Source: Cryptomeria japonica (Eukaryota; Streptophyta; Pinopsida; Cupressales; Cupressaceae). Taken from it: a stretch of 64,000 bases of DNA. A program made the translations under genes and the position numbers. Shown piece after piece: positions 22,385 through 34,241 of the stretch. Position 1 is the first letter of the stretch, and each line of letters opens with the position of its first letter. The stretch spans positions 874,500,594 to 874,564,593 of the forward strand of contig NC_081409.1 of NCBI RefSeq assembly GCF_030272615.1, written 5' to 3'. The notes under the pieces are model-generated. The model saw only the letters and a list, made by a program, of their open reading frames with translations, was not told the DNA's origin and made no database searches.

Positions 22385-23940
22385 TTTTCGCTATTTCGTT
22401 AGGTGAAGTTGAGCATGGTTTAAGACTTGCAAAATGGCAAAAGGGAAAAGCGTGTTCAATGGTGCATTTGGTCTAGTTTAAAAAGGCTCCATCTTGTTCA
22501 AGATCTAACGGCTAGGATTATTTCGCAGCCGAAACTTGCAAGTGAAATACCTTTCATGAAATGGCGAAAAGGTTTGGCAAGACCTTGTAGCGAAGACTTT
22601 CCAAGCGACTAAAAGGTGATCAAGTCCAATCTAATCTGACGGTTCGCATTGTTTCATGGCTGATAGATGCTCGAAGGTTATGCCCCATGAAATAGCGAAA
22701 AGGGAGTTTTAATAAGAGCATAACAGATGCGCAAGTCTCATTTGATCTGACGATTAGCGCAGCTTTGCAAGAGGAATATGCTTGACAATTAGCTTTCATG
22801 AAGTACCGAAATGACATGGCGCTCCAAGTAGGTAGTCCAGTTGGTCAAGATGGCGAGTAAGATGATGGCATGTGGCAAAAGGTCAAAATAGTCAGCAAGT
22901 CAGATTTAAGGATTAAAAGGTGGGTCCCAGAGGTGAGTCATGCCGCGAGATAAGAAATGACCTAGCAGATATAGGTGTCAAGGATGAGGTGGAATCAGAT
23001 GTGTCCTCTCAGTGAATAAAAGGTGAACATGTCAGTTCGGGAACGACTAGATGCCAGGTGGATGGAGCTGAGTCAGAGGGCTCATGTCTGCCGAATTCAG
23101 TTAAGTTGTTAAGCATCGAGCAAGTTAAGTATAATATAACTACCCAAGTGAGTTTGCAATGGTAAAGTGCTCGTATTTTATGCCCTGCAAAATAGTGAAA
23201 AGGTTTTTGGGCCTCGAAGATAGATAAAGCATGAAGTTAAAAGGGGATCAACTCCATTTTTGATCCAAGGGCTCGCATTGTTTCATGGTCGTGAACCAAC
23301 CGAGAGATATGCTTCGTGAAATAGCGAAAGGAAGAGAAGGTTGGTCCAAGTGTAATGCTAGATGGTGACGTGTCGATTGACATGTGGTTTCAGAAGAAGG
23401 AAAGGGCCCACCAAGATGTAACTAATGGTTATAAGGGAAAGACACGTGGCCGACGTTGAACTAAACTCGAAGAGTTTTCCAAAGCTAATGGTTGAGTGCC
23501 ACATGGTACTCAGTAACCAATGAAAGAATAGCATGAGTGAAGCAAGCATAAAGATTTCCCTTAAAGGATGTTCATCTCTGATTTGATCCAACGCTTTGCA
23601 TTGTTTCATGGTCCAAAGTTGAAAGCGGTTTAAGCTATGCGAAATAGCGAAAGACCGTTAGCCGTCAAGATAAAGGCGCAGTTAATGAAGAAGTTAACGG
23701 TCCCGGTAAGAGTTAAATGCCGAGCAGTTAAAGTTCCATCTAATGCCTGGCATAGCTTCACGAAGGAAAAGTGCTTAGAGGATAAAGCCCACGAAATGGC
23801 GAAAAGGAGGTAGGGCCCGATGCTAAGGCAAAGTTGTTAAGTCAGTGTAAAGATTGATCAAGTTTCATTTGATCGGACGGTTAGCATGATTTTGTTTAAT
23901 GAAATTTCTCAAAGGTTATGCTTTGCGAAATAGCGAAAGA
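22385..23940 (+). repeat. Iterated GAAATAGCGAAAAGG array in element B
   Basis: The motif GAAATRGCGAAAAGG recurs at about 22558, 22689, 22800 (decayed), 23188, 23318, 23641, 23793 and 23927, with an inverted copy at 22385-22399. Between copies a second motif recurs, roughly TTTGATCTGACGGTTCGCAT followed by TGTTTCATG (about 22497, 22635, 22745, 23260, 23580, 23870). Spacing is irregular, about 110-400 bp. No coding potential. From the position it looks like an upstream promoter or enhancer array. Confidence 0.75.
23453..23460 (+). promoter_or_regulatory. G-box / ABRE-like element CACGTGGC
   Basis: An exact CACGTGGC core, also present in the E LTR (32981-32988) and the solo LTR (45545-45552) at the same relative place, downstream of their repeat arrays. 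G-boxes bind plant bZIP and bHLH factors; stress or light regulation is inference. Confidence 0.45.
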
Positions 23941-24252
23941 GTGAAGAGGAAAAATATGTAGGCATGTTGTGACCTATTGGAGCGAAAAATTCGAATTCTC
24001 TCATGAATTCAATTCTGAAGAGACAGCCGAAGCATGCGGTATGAATGTCACAGTTAAGAGCCTGAGTAACATATATGCTCTCGTATCAATTGAGTGAAGG
24101 TATCATTCCAAAGAATTGTTGTAGAGAAGTAGTTGTAGAGCTATTTTCTTCAAATATAGAGTAAATTCATTCAGTTGCAGAGCGGATTCCTTCAAGCTAA
24201 AAATAGGTTTTCTTGTACTCTTGTGTGGCAATTTCTTTGCAATGTGTATTGA

Positions 24253-27200
24253 GGTCTTGATTTGTCACAAAACCAATTGGGGGTAATAGTTAAATTGCTT
24301 GCATATTTTAAGACGGCACCTAAGAGAGAATTTTTTGAGAAAGTTAATTACTAGGAAAGGGCCATTCATGATGATTTTCTTGAACAGTTGACATTGTCAA
24401 CTAATCAGGCACCAAAAGTGAAAGAATTAGTGCCAAGAGCTCCTCGTTTGAAAATAGGAGAGGGGTTATATGATAAGGGTAACTGGCTGAGAGATCCATA
24501 GGTTGGGTTGTCTAGGTTGGGGTTGTTCAAAGTTTGATTTGGCATGAGAAATTTGCCAGCCCCATAGAATAGCACCTGGGAGTTAGATGTGGGAAAATTG
24601 GTAGTTCCAGGAGTATTCATGGATATGGATCTCCTGACTCATATTGCACACAACTATGATCTAGTCACAAGAAGCATTAGGGATATAAATAGGAAAGTCC
24701 TAATTGAAATAAATAATGAGGAATTTAGAAGTGCTTTTGGGCTTAATGACTTTACCAATTTCCTAGAGCCTATTAATTTCAAATCACTAGCTCAAGTATA
24801 CAGTGCACAGAGGAACCACCTTAGAAATGGGCCTCTTAAGGAATTTTTTGTGAAGATAGGTGGGTTGACAGTTGTAGGACCCAACACTGAAGAGCCCTTC
24901 TCATTGAATCTATTCACCCTTAGGGCTAAGGGATTGTATTGGTTACTTTGCCAGATTTTAGGAGAGGATGCTGAAGCAAATATGCCCAATCATTACATGC
25001 TAATGATTGCTCAGATTTTGAATCCTTCTCTTGCAGTAACCTTTGATTATGCTTCCTTTATTACTAATGCTATCCATGAAGGGTTGATAGGAATAAAGAA
25101 TGGGAAGGTTGATAGGCCTTTTGGATGGTATTCCCTCCTCATGCATCTTGTTTTTATTCAAAGGTGGTGATTATTTTGCAAGTGGAATGGACCTTATAAA
25201 AGAGAAAGATGGAGAAAAGATGCCAGTGCAATTATGGAGTATAGTGCTATCATGGGATAGAGATGATGCTAGTTTCTTAAAAATTGATAAATGTTTTGCA
25301 TCAAAGATTAGGACTCTCCTCTGTTTAGAAAATCCAAGAATCCCCAAGGTTCTTTTGGAATTTATTAGACCAAAAGAATTTGTAGAAAATATAAAAATTG
25401 TCCATAATTGGGGTGATATTTACTTGTACCCTGTCTCCACAGTTTTCAGAGTATTTGGTTTCAAAGGCACTCCATTTTTATTGCCCTATCAGGTCCCTCT
25501 CAAAGTAGGAACTACAAAAATCCTTAGACAAATTGGTAGTGTGCAAGAGGTAGAGCTAACAGGCAGGGGTAAAGGGACTATTTTCCCTACGATTACTATA
25601 GCCCACCAATTTGTAATAACTAAGGGAGGTTGGAATTATTTTGAGGATTTTCTTAAACCTTATCATTTGTCAACTGTAGTGTCCAGGTGTGCTGATCCTA
25701 AATATTTCTTTAATGGCATGTTTAGAAAGATAGCAATATGCAGAGGTAGACCCCATCAATTCCAGTTTCTTGAAGACTCATTAGAAATGGGTTTGATCTA
25801 GATGAGCAGGAGCTAAGGAAGGAAAAGTGGGTGGCTTATAAAAAAGCCTTAGACTTTGTACATCAGTTTGATACCAGCTATGACCCATTGTCTAGCTTTT
25901 TCCCTTTTGAGGAGAAAATAAAGTTCCTAATTCTTTTCTTTGAGGATGTAATGCAGACTCTGAAAGAAAAAAGGGAGGTTGTGATTAAAAACAACCCTGC
26001 AAAGGCAAGAATGGTTCTAAGTAGGTCTACTCCCACTAGAGAAATCCCTCCTGGTGACTATACGTTGCACAAGAAGTCTAATTATAGTGTGTTGATGCCT
26101 ACAATAAGGGAGCCCTCTACCTCTAAAGGAAAGAGGAAGATACAAGATGTCATTGACATCCAAGAAAGCCCAAAGAAGTAGAGAGTAGGAAAAGAAATAC
26201 AATCTGATACACCCTTGTATTCTCCATCCCAATCCCCTATTCATATAGGAGATGAACAGGCAGCAGCTGAACAACTGATATAGTTAGGCAGTCTGGGAGA
26301 AATAGCTTACACATATGATGAAGTAGAAGAGGGAATGCCAGAAGAGCCCCTTGTTGCTAAGATGAACATCACTACCAATTAATTCAAGGGCTAGGAGTGG
26401 GATCTTGAGATCAAGCAGGTCAGTGATGACTTCTTGGCTAATAACAACTTTGTTACATCAGGAGCATTCATGCAATTTGTATGGAAGTAGAACATTGATA
26501 AATACAATACAAGGTGTGAAAAGAGAAAAGGTGAGCAGCCTCATAGAGATCCAGCTGTGGTTGAGGAGGAAATAAAGCAAGAAATGATGGATGAGTTTAA
26601 GACCATCACTCCTGATCAAGGAAGAGATATGGTGGCACAAGTTGGAGTACTCATTCTCCCTGAGTGGGACATAGCAGATGCCTTGGTATTGGAGGTAGTG
26701 AGAAAAGAAACCAAACCCATGGAGGGAATCACTTTTAGCAAAGACAATGCTGCACTAGTCATGTGGTCCCTTAAAAGAGATGAAAATAGGAGAAATAAGG
26801 ACACACTAGGGTCAAGCTACCTTGGTTGAATGATAGTGAAAAGAGTGCAGAACACAGGGGTGGTGGAAGCTGCTAGCACTGTGCTAGAAACTGCAAAGTT
26901 CAGTGTTGCAGTAGCAGAAAGGGAGGCTAAGGAAAAGGTAAACCTCCAAGTTAAGCTGGAGACAATTTTGAAAGCCTATAACAGTGCTAAGGAAGAGGTA
27001 AGGGGTAAAGATAGCATCATTGCTAAGCTGCAAATCCAGTTGACAGGACAGTACCATCAGGGTGAGTCTTCAACACTGATGATCTCCTCTTCTCTTGCAA
27101 GACCTCTACCTGCCAGCCCCATTATTGAGTTCCCACCATCTCCAGCACCTTCTAGTTCTCAAATGATTGAGATCACTCCCCAAGAATTGGAGAATTTAAA

Positions 27201-27933
27201 ACAGGATGAGGCCTTATATGCCAAGAAGTATGAAGAAAGAGTAAAGGCTACAATTTCAAGTTTTGCAGACACCATGAGTGCCTCACTATTGTACAACAAT
27301 ATACGCAAGATTTTAGATATGTGGAATGAGCTTAATAGAGATAAGGCCATTTTGAGGCCTATTTTTGACAAGTGGAAGGCTAGAGAGTAGGATTTGGAGC
27401 TTATTTGTGTATCTTATGATGAAGTAGGGGCTAATCCTATCATCAAATCCACTTGTGACACCACAAAGGATCTAATAAAATTAGCAGAAGGGATAGAATT
27501 TGCTGACATGAAGATCAACTTGTACAAAAAGGAGTACACTGATCAGGTTTTTGAATTGCTCCCAGGAGTTTTTGTCAGCCCAAATCAATTGAAGGACAAA
27601 CAAGTGTGGCTTAAAGAATTAGAGGCCAAATTGTCAGCCAGAATAAAAGGAATTATTGAGTTAGATGATGCTTCCTTTTTTGTTGTAACAATTCAGGAGA
27701 TAGAGAGAATCAAATCTCATTACGGTTTTCTCAATTTAGAGGTTAACAAGATGAGGATATCATGGAAAAGGTTAACCAAGGCTAAAGCCAAAGTGATTAA
27801 TTTCACATGGCCAGTTGATGATGTATACAATGTGTGGACAAGAAAATATGCCATCCAGGATGTAGAGCAGTTAGAAGAGGTTGCAACTGGACAACAAGTA
27901 GAAGAAGTTGTGGAGGTCGAAAAGGACTTGTAA
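24253..27933 (+). pseudogene. Element B ORF: unknown retroelement accessory protein, ~1,200 codons
   Basis: One frame from about 24253 to the stop at 27931-27933, apart from a segment (about 25150-25795) displaced by two compensating frameshifts and around ten stops. No clear ATG; the start is unknown. N-terminal half (24580-25800): a globular region with FRSAFGLNDFTNFLEPINF, LNPSLAVTFDYASFITNAI and, across the first frameshift, FGWYSLLMHL then YFASGMDL, which resembles a motif in element A ORF2. Middle (25830-26550): Pro/Ser/Lys-rich. C-terminal third (26830-27930): coiled coil, a Ser/Pro linker, and a second helical region. No protease, integrase, RT or transposase motif. Possibly related to the putative plant transposon protein families; function unknown. 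Confidence 0.65.
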
Positions 27934-28786
27934 CTGTATTTCTAAAAGATTTTGTAACTTCTTCTAGAGAAGAAATGATTGTAAAAAATTCTCCTAGGAA
28001 AGTCTGAAGCTATGTGCATCCATGTTGTTATAAATGGATACCAAGACTAGTGAAAAAGGATCACAAAGAATTGTAAGAAAACGCTGTAGAAATTTATCTG
28101 AGCTTTTCCAAGTTTTAATGGAGAATATTCAAAGGTTTCTTGTAATACTTTTTTGAAGAAAATATCAATATACAGACCATTGGTTTTGAGTAAAAACTTT
28201 GTATTGTCTTCATATGTGTTTGCATTTGTTTACTGTTTCGCTCTAAATAATCCAAGGTTATTTTGTTTGAATAGGGGTTGTAAGGCAACTTTCAGTAGGT
28301 GTGTTTCTTAGCTTCCCTCTTCAGGATGGAAATTAAATATGCGGGGATCACTTCTACCAGTAAATTCCTTGTGAGATATTTTGAATCTTGATGAGCATAT
28401 TTTACTTTGGTATGCATAAATTCTTATATGTGTCAGGCATATATAGGGATCTACAGAAGCCAAACTAATGGGATACATATAGATATTTGACTGTGAGAGT
28501 ATTGTTTGAACTTAGATGACTCTACGACCTTGGATAAGGCACTGGTATAGATCAAGGTTGTCTATTACATGTTTTGTAGGTCAAATACTAAATATGAGTA
28601 TACTTTTCATTCCTTTGTTTCAGTAAGTTTTAAGGTGATTAGATCCACTGGTTTTCTGGACTCGTTTGCTGTGGATTTATCTTTTAAAAGTGTGAATTTA
28701 GTTCACAAAGGTATACCCACCTAGACTCTGAGTAGGTCCAAAGTGTAGAAGGTTAAATCAAACCTTGTCATATGTTGTCCTAAGAA
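27934..28786 (+). other. 3' non-coding tail of element B
   Basis: No ORF. The last ~80 bases match the late part of the E-family LTRs (compare 34058-34137 and 46598-46676). A stretch near 28433 (TGTCAGGCATATATAGGGAT) resembles one in the solo LTR near 46277. Confidence 0.5.
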
Positions 28787-30115
28787 TTTCCTTCCCTTTA
28801 ATATTTCTTCTGCACAGAGTTATCATACTATTATAAGGATGTTGAAGTGAATCATATTTTGAAGACAACATATCCAACACCATTTCAGAAGCAACAAATC
28901 TTGTATCTTCATAGTGTCCCCCAACAAGCACATTCCTTGTTGTACTTCTATAGAGAAACCTTTGACTCACCTTTTATAGGAGGTCATATCTGCTCAAAAT
29001 AACTGGAGAGGAGCCGATGCAGAGAAAGTGAGAATCTCATTGACCCTATAAATTCCTGGACTCACTTCAACAAACGCCACCTCATTGGGAGCACCATAAT
29101 ATGCTACCAACTTCTTCAACTTAGGTTCACTATCAATTCAGATATGTTTTCTTACCCCCTTCCAGGGAAGCCACAGGTATGTAAAACAACTCGATAAATT
29201 TCCTCTCAAAGTCTTTGACCAATCCCTACTAAGGAGCATCCCATATACTTCTAGAATATCCACTACTTGAATGTCAATATAACGAGATATTTGAGGATCA
29301 ACACCTAATTGGATGTATACATCTTTTGATTCTCCGATTATGTTAACCTCATTTTTGTCTAGTTGTACCACCTTACTATTTGCACGTACTAGTTGAAGTC
29401 TGAGATTCTGAAATATAGAGTAGGGCATTACATTTACTGAAGCCCCTGAATCTACCAAATAGTTGTGTAAGTTATTTCTACATATCCTCAAACTTAGTAA
29501 AAATGGTGGATTTTCTATTGCATCACTACTGATGTTGGCGTTGACTTCATTAAGGTCTTCCATCTTAACCTCATTGCTTTGTGACTCTAACAATTCCAAC
29601 TTTCTAAGGAGAGCCCTCTTTTGTTCAAGGCAATATCTCAATACTTCCATTAGGGACATAGTGGTGGTAGTCCTCTCCATCTCCTTAGTAACATTAAATG
29701 ATCCTTTCAGAAGATAATCTTGCCCTTGAGCTTGTCTAGGGCGTGCTCCTTGAAAAATCTGAGGAGGGTGAGGATTGTTGCTTGCATTCGCATCAGGAGG
29801 TACAAACCCACTCATCGGGGGAGGTGGCTCTATTAATGGAGCTTTGCCTTGACTCCTAATATTGTAGTTGTTTCTAGTCTGAAAGGCCTGAGCATCGTAT
29901 ACACATGGTTCACCTTCATCCTCATCCTGAAATTCTTTGCACAGGAAGGTATCGACTAGCATGGCAGTATTAACCTTATCGGGTTCATTATTGGAACAAT
30001 CTTTTGGCTGAGAATTAGCTTGAGCAATTCTTATGATCTTCTCAAACTCAGCATAATTAACCTCAGAATGTGCAGTTGTGTCATGCAACTTGCACCAATT
30101 TGTTAGGAAATTCAT
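28787..30115 (-). pseudogene. Tat-like aspartic protease region
   Basis: From 30115 leftward the frame holds WCKLHDTTAHSEVNY (a His/Cys nucleic-acid-binding remnant), a variable linker, then a retropepsin: NNLHNYLVDSGASVNVMP (~29465-29415) and a flap region with SKVVQLDKNEVNIIGES, ending near 29138. Beyond are pieces in other frames (28970-28787, with RNVLVGGHYEDTRFVASEMV). The protease matures Gag-Pol. The catalytic DSGA is intact, but frames are broken downstream and element B follows immediately. Confidence 0.85.
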
Positions 30116-31776
30116 GTCTGCAATGTTAACACTTTGTGTGTGGTTTGGGTTATCTTATGCACTGGGGTGATCATGGTTCACCCCACTATTATTCGGACTC
30201 ATATTCCACTGCCTATTATAATGTTTGTTGTTATACCTTTGATTTTGGTTCTGGTTATTATAGTTCTGCTGATTATTATATGGTTGGGATTGATTATACT
30301 CTCCTGGAGGATTCATTTTTAGCTGGCTCAAGTCTGAAGCAACCTATGAGATAATTTCCTTTAAGGCTTCTACTTCAGCAGATAAATGAGATCTTTGATT
30401 CTTAGCCACCATTGTTGGAGGTTGGTTTGCTGAGTTAGTATTACCAAATTGTTGACTTCCCCCTTACGCTTGACCAACATATTACATTTGAGTGGGGGCA
30501 GTATTGGAATTGTTTTGCCAAGTCAAAGCTTGGACAGAAAATTGTTGATTCGCCTGAGGTTGGGGTGCATAGATTGGCATAGGGTTGATCATTGGGTCAC
30601 CTACAGGTAGAGGTGAGGGTATGCCTGGGAGTTGATTGTAGTTTCCTTGATTCACCCCTATAGGTAGATTATATTTGATCCCTCCTAGGTTTGATTCAAC
30701 TCATGGTTCATACTAATTGCTAGTGCGAAGAATTTTGCCAAGGTGTCCCTTTGATCTTGGGGAACACTCTTCTTAATAAACATAGTATTCCAAAGGTCGA
30801 TAGCTCTTAGATATGAGTTGATGGCTACATTAGGCACTACCTGGTAAGGAGCTTGTAGCATCTTGAATGCCCTTTGGAAGCTAGTATTAAAAGTTGTTAA
30901 TGGCTCATTTGGTGATTTCTTAGGAGAAGTGAAGTGGTGGTATAGTGTTCTGGGGTCTACGTACACTTAAAATTGATCAATGAAATCCTTCTCCAAGACA
31001 TCCCAACCTGTGATAGAGTTTGCAGGTAAGGTTAGGTACCAATTGTATTCATTCTCCCCAAGTGAATATGGGAAGAGTCTACATACTACATCTTGGTGTC
31101 CAATATGATTATGAATGACCACATCTTTGAATGCTTCAATATGTTCATCAGTCGTTCGTCCCCCTAAATAGTAAAATTTGCTGCAAAATTTATCCGAGTT
31201 TCTAGGTAGGTCATGTATACCCCCTGGTATGGTTCCTAGTAATGTGGTGTCTTGGTTGAAGTAGGCCATTGAAGGTGGTGACGATGGATGTTGAGTCACA
31301 AAAGGTGCAATGATAGGCTAAGGACTAGGAATCAGTCGATCTTCCATGTTGAGTATGGGTGACTATACTGGTGAGGCTATTTAGGGTTGTTTCTTAGCTT
31401 TGTTCCTCTTTCTCCTAGTGGCAAGTCCTAACTCTACTAAGTCAGATGGTGAAGAACCACTCCTAAGGACTTGGTGGAATCTCTCGGGAGAGAAAGATGA
31501 TCTATGATCCAACTTAGTACCTCAATTCTCTGGTTGAGGAGGTGGTTGTGGATTTTCTTGTGCGTTCACTTGAGGATTAAGTTGTCTTTGTGCCTCTTCT
31601 TTAATACGTGTAGCCCTTTTTCTCTCATTGTCCAAGACTTTTTGTGCTCGTAACCAATCATTATAATCTCTTGTACTATCCCAAGCAAATTTGTATAGTT
31701 GGGTAAGAATGTCATCTTTCTTTTTTTTGAGGTTAGGTTGGGTAAAGGGTATCAATTCATCCCCTAGAAGTACCAT
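30116..31776 (-). pseudogene. gag: Tat-like gag
   Basis: Three in-frame segments with single stops between them. N-terminus (31776-31522) is charged, with LYKFAWDSTRDYNDWLRAQK and a Pro/Gln end. The capsid-type region (31299-30685) has GRTTDEHIEAFKDVV, LPANSITGWDVLEKDFIDQF and KSPNEPLTTFNTSFQRAF, typical of the plant retrotransposon gag family. A Gln/Asn/Tyr/Pro-rich linker (30680-30120) joins it to the protease. Structural protein of the particle; this copy is inactive. Confidence 0.85.
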
Positions 31777-32044
31777 ATGAGGTTAACTAGTGAGGGGACT
31801 AGTCTAGGCCCTCCTTCTAGCACTAGTTTTTGTTGCAAACTATTTTGACACACCCACCAATAGTCAGGTAGCCAATGTGAACACTCACCTCCTCTCCTGA
31901 AAAGAAATGAATTTGGGAAAATTCACTACCCCAATGTCTCTATAGTTAGCTCATGACGGTGATAGGTAGCCCGATGGTTGATTTGGTTCTACCTATTAAG
32001 GGGCCTGTTGGTTGAAACTAAATCTCGTTGGTTGTGAATGGTTG
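31777..32044 (-). other. Leader of the Tat-like element
   Basis: Non-coding sequence upstream of gag, cut at 32045 by element E. Its last bases GGTTG (32040-32044) are the left target-site duplication of E. Confidence 0.5.
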
Positions 32045-34219
32045 TGTTGGGACTCATAAAATTTGAGATCTTGAGAGGCCCATTTTCAAGATTTTGCATC
32101 TGCACTTTCATTTTGGCATGTCTTATAAACCTTCAACAAGTGCTATTGGTAGGTAAATGGAATACCATGAAAAGGGGTTCAAGAAGGTTTCAAAACAGAA
32201 TGCAAATTGGTAGGAAAAGTTCCCAACCCTCCCATGATGCAGATAAAGGCTAATAAATTTCCAAGCAAGTGCATTGGCTGCTGCAGTGCCATTGAAATCT
32301 TCAGACGAATGCAAAACCATTTACCCCACACTGGTAGTGGGGAGGATATTTTTCGCATTTAAACATAAAGCCAAATATAACTATAGTGTCAAAGCTTAAG
32401 GGATTTTGGCAAGTGGAAGCTCAGCGATCTGGTGGGCCCCTTGTGTGTGTGCACATCTCAAGGCATCCAATTTTTGTGACAGGCTGGAGAAAAGAAGGCT
32501 AAAGGTCAAGCAAGTCAGGCAGATTAGACGATGATCAAGGATGATAAAATGGTGGTTGCTAGACCATGGTTGTGAAGTTCTCGAAATGTTATCCATCATG
32601 ACTTGGCGACAAGGTGGGCCCTGGTCTAGGTGGCGGGTCCAAGTGGCAAGATAGTCGAATGCGCGGACAAATCAGGAAGTGACACATGGCGAGCATGGCA
32701 GAAGGGGTGACAAGCAAAAACCAACTTGAGACCTCGTGACCAAATAAATTTCATTAATAGTCTCTAGATCACTAGCATAAAATGCTAACACCTAAAAAAC
32801 TAGAGACCTCGTGAGTGAGCAAATCTGAAGAAGATCCAATGATGGTTGCTAGGTCGCAATGGGAAACCGCTCACTAGCATATCCCTCGTGACCCAACCAA
32901 AAAGAAGAGCTTCATTCCAGCGGTTAGTGAGGTTGTACTAAGGTGGCAGGACAGGGACTCTGGCACCAATCAGGGGGTGCCACGTGGCAGAGCGCAAAAG
33001 GAGGAAAGGGAATAAATCATGGTTAAATATATAGTTCCAACCATGCGAAACTTCAAAAAATTCAAATGGCTAGTTGTGTTGAAAGGCATTTGAGATTAAT
33101 TCACTGGAATGGTTATTTTTACCCAAATATACAAGTGTGATATACCATTAGAAGGCTTGCAACATGAGAAATCCATTTCTACAATCAGTTGTAACACTTG
33201 TCTTTTTTTTTGGAGAGCAGTTTCCATGGGAATCGCAAAGAATATTTTTTGTTAGGGAAAAGAGGACACTTGGAAATTCATGATGGAGATCTGATCTTTT
33301 TCCCTCTTCTATATATTTTGAGTTCTTCTCTTTAGTAAAGGTTCCAGAATTTTTGTGAGAAGGCTCCAAAATTCTTGGTTCTTGTGATGACATTTTTTCA
33401 GTTTTTGCAAATGATAGTGTGTTTCTTCTAGGTTTTTAGTGTTGTCTTTGTTGAAGGTTTTATTTCAGTTTGCAGGTTTACAAATATTCAAGGCATGTGT
33501 GAGTTTCCACAAAATTATCTCCAAAATACCATTCGAATTTATACAATTTCATTTTATCAAGGGTAATTTGGATTTGTCTCTTTCAGTCTTCTTTGAGAGT
33601 GTAATGTTTGTCTTTTGGGTATTCTTCAAGGAGGGATTTAAATCCTAAAATCCAGCATTAATGATTTTGAGTCTGTATATTGGATATATATAAGTATGAT
33701 TTTGTGATAGAGTAGAGGATTGCATTAATGTAAGGCATTAATACATGAGAATTTAATGTGGAAAGTAACTTGTAATTGAGATCTCTCTTCTAGTTTTATG
33801 CATGACTTTGTGGCCAGGATTAGTCACTAGTCTTTTATAATGTTTAAGGATTATCATAACATCAATTTTAAAATAATCAAATCATATTATCTTTCTTTTC
33901 TGCTTTGTGGAATTGTTCCACTTATCTCATGTTCTGACCTGTCGAGTTGTCAATTTTGATTTAGCCTATCTACAGTACCCTCCTTGTTTTTGAACGTTTA
34001 ATGAGATCTATCTACTTATGTTGATGTTGTCTTGTGTGTCATTGGTCTAATTTTATGCACCAAAGGTACACCCACCTAGGTTTTGTAGAGCCTAAAGAGT
34101 AGAAGGATTTTTATCCTTGTTATGTTGTCCCAAGCCTTGAAGTATTTCATAGATTGAAATTGGCTACTTCAAAGGTAAATTACAGGTGAACTTGGGTTTT
34201 CTTATTTTTGAGAACAACA
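32045..34219 (+). repeat. Element E 5' LTR
   Basis: 2175 bp, TGTTGGGACTC...GAACAACA. Its start and end match the solo LTR at 42740-46760, but it lacks about 1.85 kb present there after the first ~100 bp. It contains two degenerate repeat units (about 32530-32614 and 32828-32899, each with TGGTTGCTAG and a final CGTGAC/CTTGGCGAC part) and a G-box CACGTGGC at 32981-32988. Confidence 0.88.
33310..33318 (+). promoter_or_regulatory. TATA box of the element E LTR
   Basis: TATATATTT preceded by TTTCCCTCTTC, about 320 bp downstream of the G-box. A likely core promoter. In the solo LTR the same place reads TTTACATTC, so that copy has lost it. Confidence 0.55.
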
Positions 34220-34223
34220 AAAA

Positions 34224-34241
34224 TGGCGACTCTACTGGGGA
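34224..34241 (+). promoter_or_regulatory. Element E primer-binding site (non-Met type)
   Basis: TGGCGACTCTACTGGGGA, 4 nt after the LTR end. This PBS type is seen in Tat/Ogre-like plant elements, reported as complementary to a tRNA-Arg; the tRNA identity is from general knowledge and was not checked here. Confidence 0.75.

Larger units (their letters stand above)
22200..28786 (+). mobile_element. Element B: LTR-like unit enclosing a ~1,200-codon ORF
   Basis: Interrupts the Tat-like element between its protease and its RNase H. The left edge reads TGTTAGGTC at 22200. The right side matches the 3' part of E-family LTRs (CACCTAG...GTAGAAGG...TTGTCC) up to about 28786, but the final ~90 bp of those LTRs are missing. 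The 5' part has the same build as E-family LTRs: iterated repeats and a CACGTGGC box before the transcribed part. I see no second LTR, PBS or PPT. It may be a solo LTR that contains an ORF, or a truncated element. The right edge is uncertain by about 20 bp. Confidence 0.55.
20214..32044 (-). mobile_element. Tat-like Ty3 element, degenerate, split by element B
   Basis: Read on the minus strand: gag (31776-30116), a His/Cys-bearing linker, aspartic protease (to about 29140), [element B], linker, RNase H, then RT. The rest of pol is cut off by Ty3-1 at 20213 and the 5' part by element E at 32045. Frameshifts and stops are frequent. Assignment to the Tat lineage rests on the RT and protease motifs (LVDSGASVNVMP, YMDDLMIFSK, KDNYPLPSLDEVLQ) and on the extra RNase H. 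Confidence 0.75.

Noticed and set aside
22385-23940. A CRISPR-like repeat array
   Set aside because: Spacing is irregular, repeats are degenerate, no cas genes are present, and the context is a plant retrotransposon.
28764-28786. An exact junction of element B at 28764 with a TTGT duplication that rejoins the Tat frame
   Set aside because: The rejoining is attractive, but LTR-like similarity continues to about 28786 (TTGTCATATGTTGTCC versus TTGTTATGTTGTCC in the E LTR), so the frame restoration may be chance. The boundary is left uncertain.
30134-30354. Short plus-strand frames over the Tat gag linker
   Set aside because: They mirror the Gln/Asn/Tyr-rich minus-strand linker of gag.
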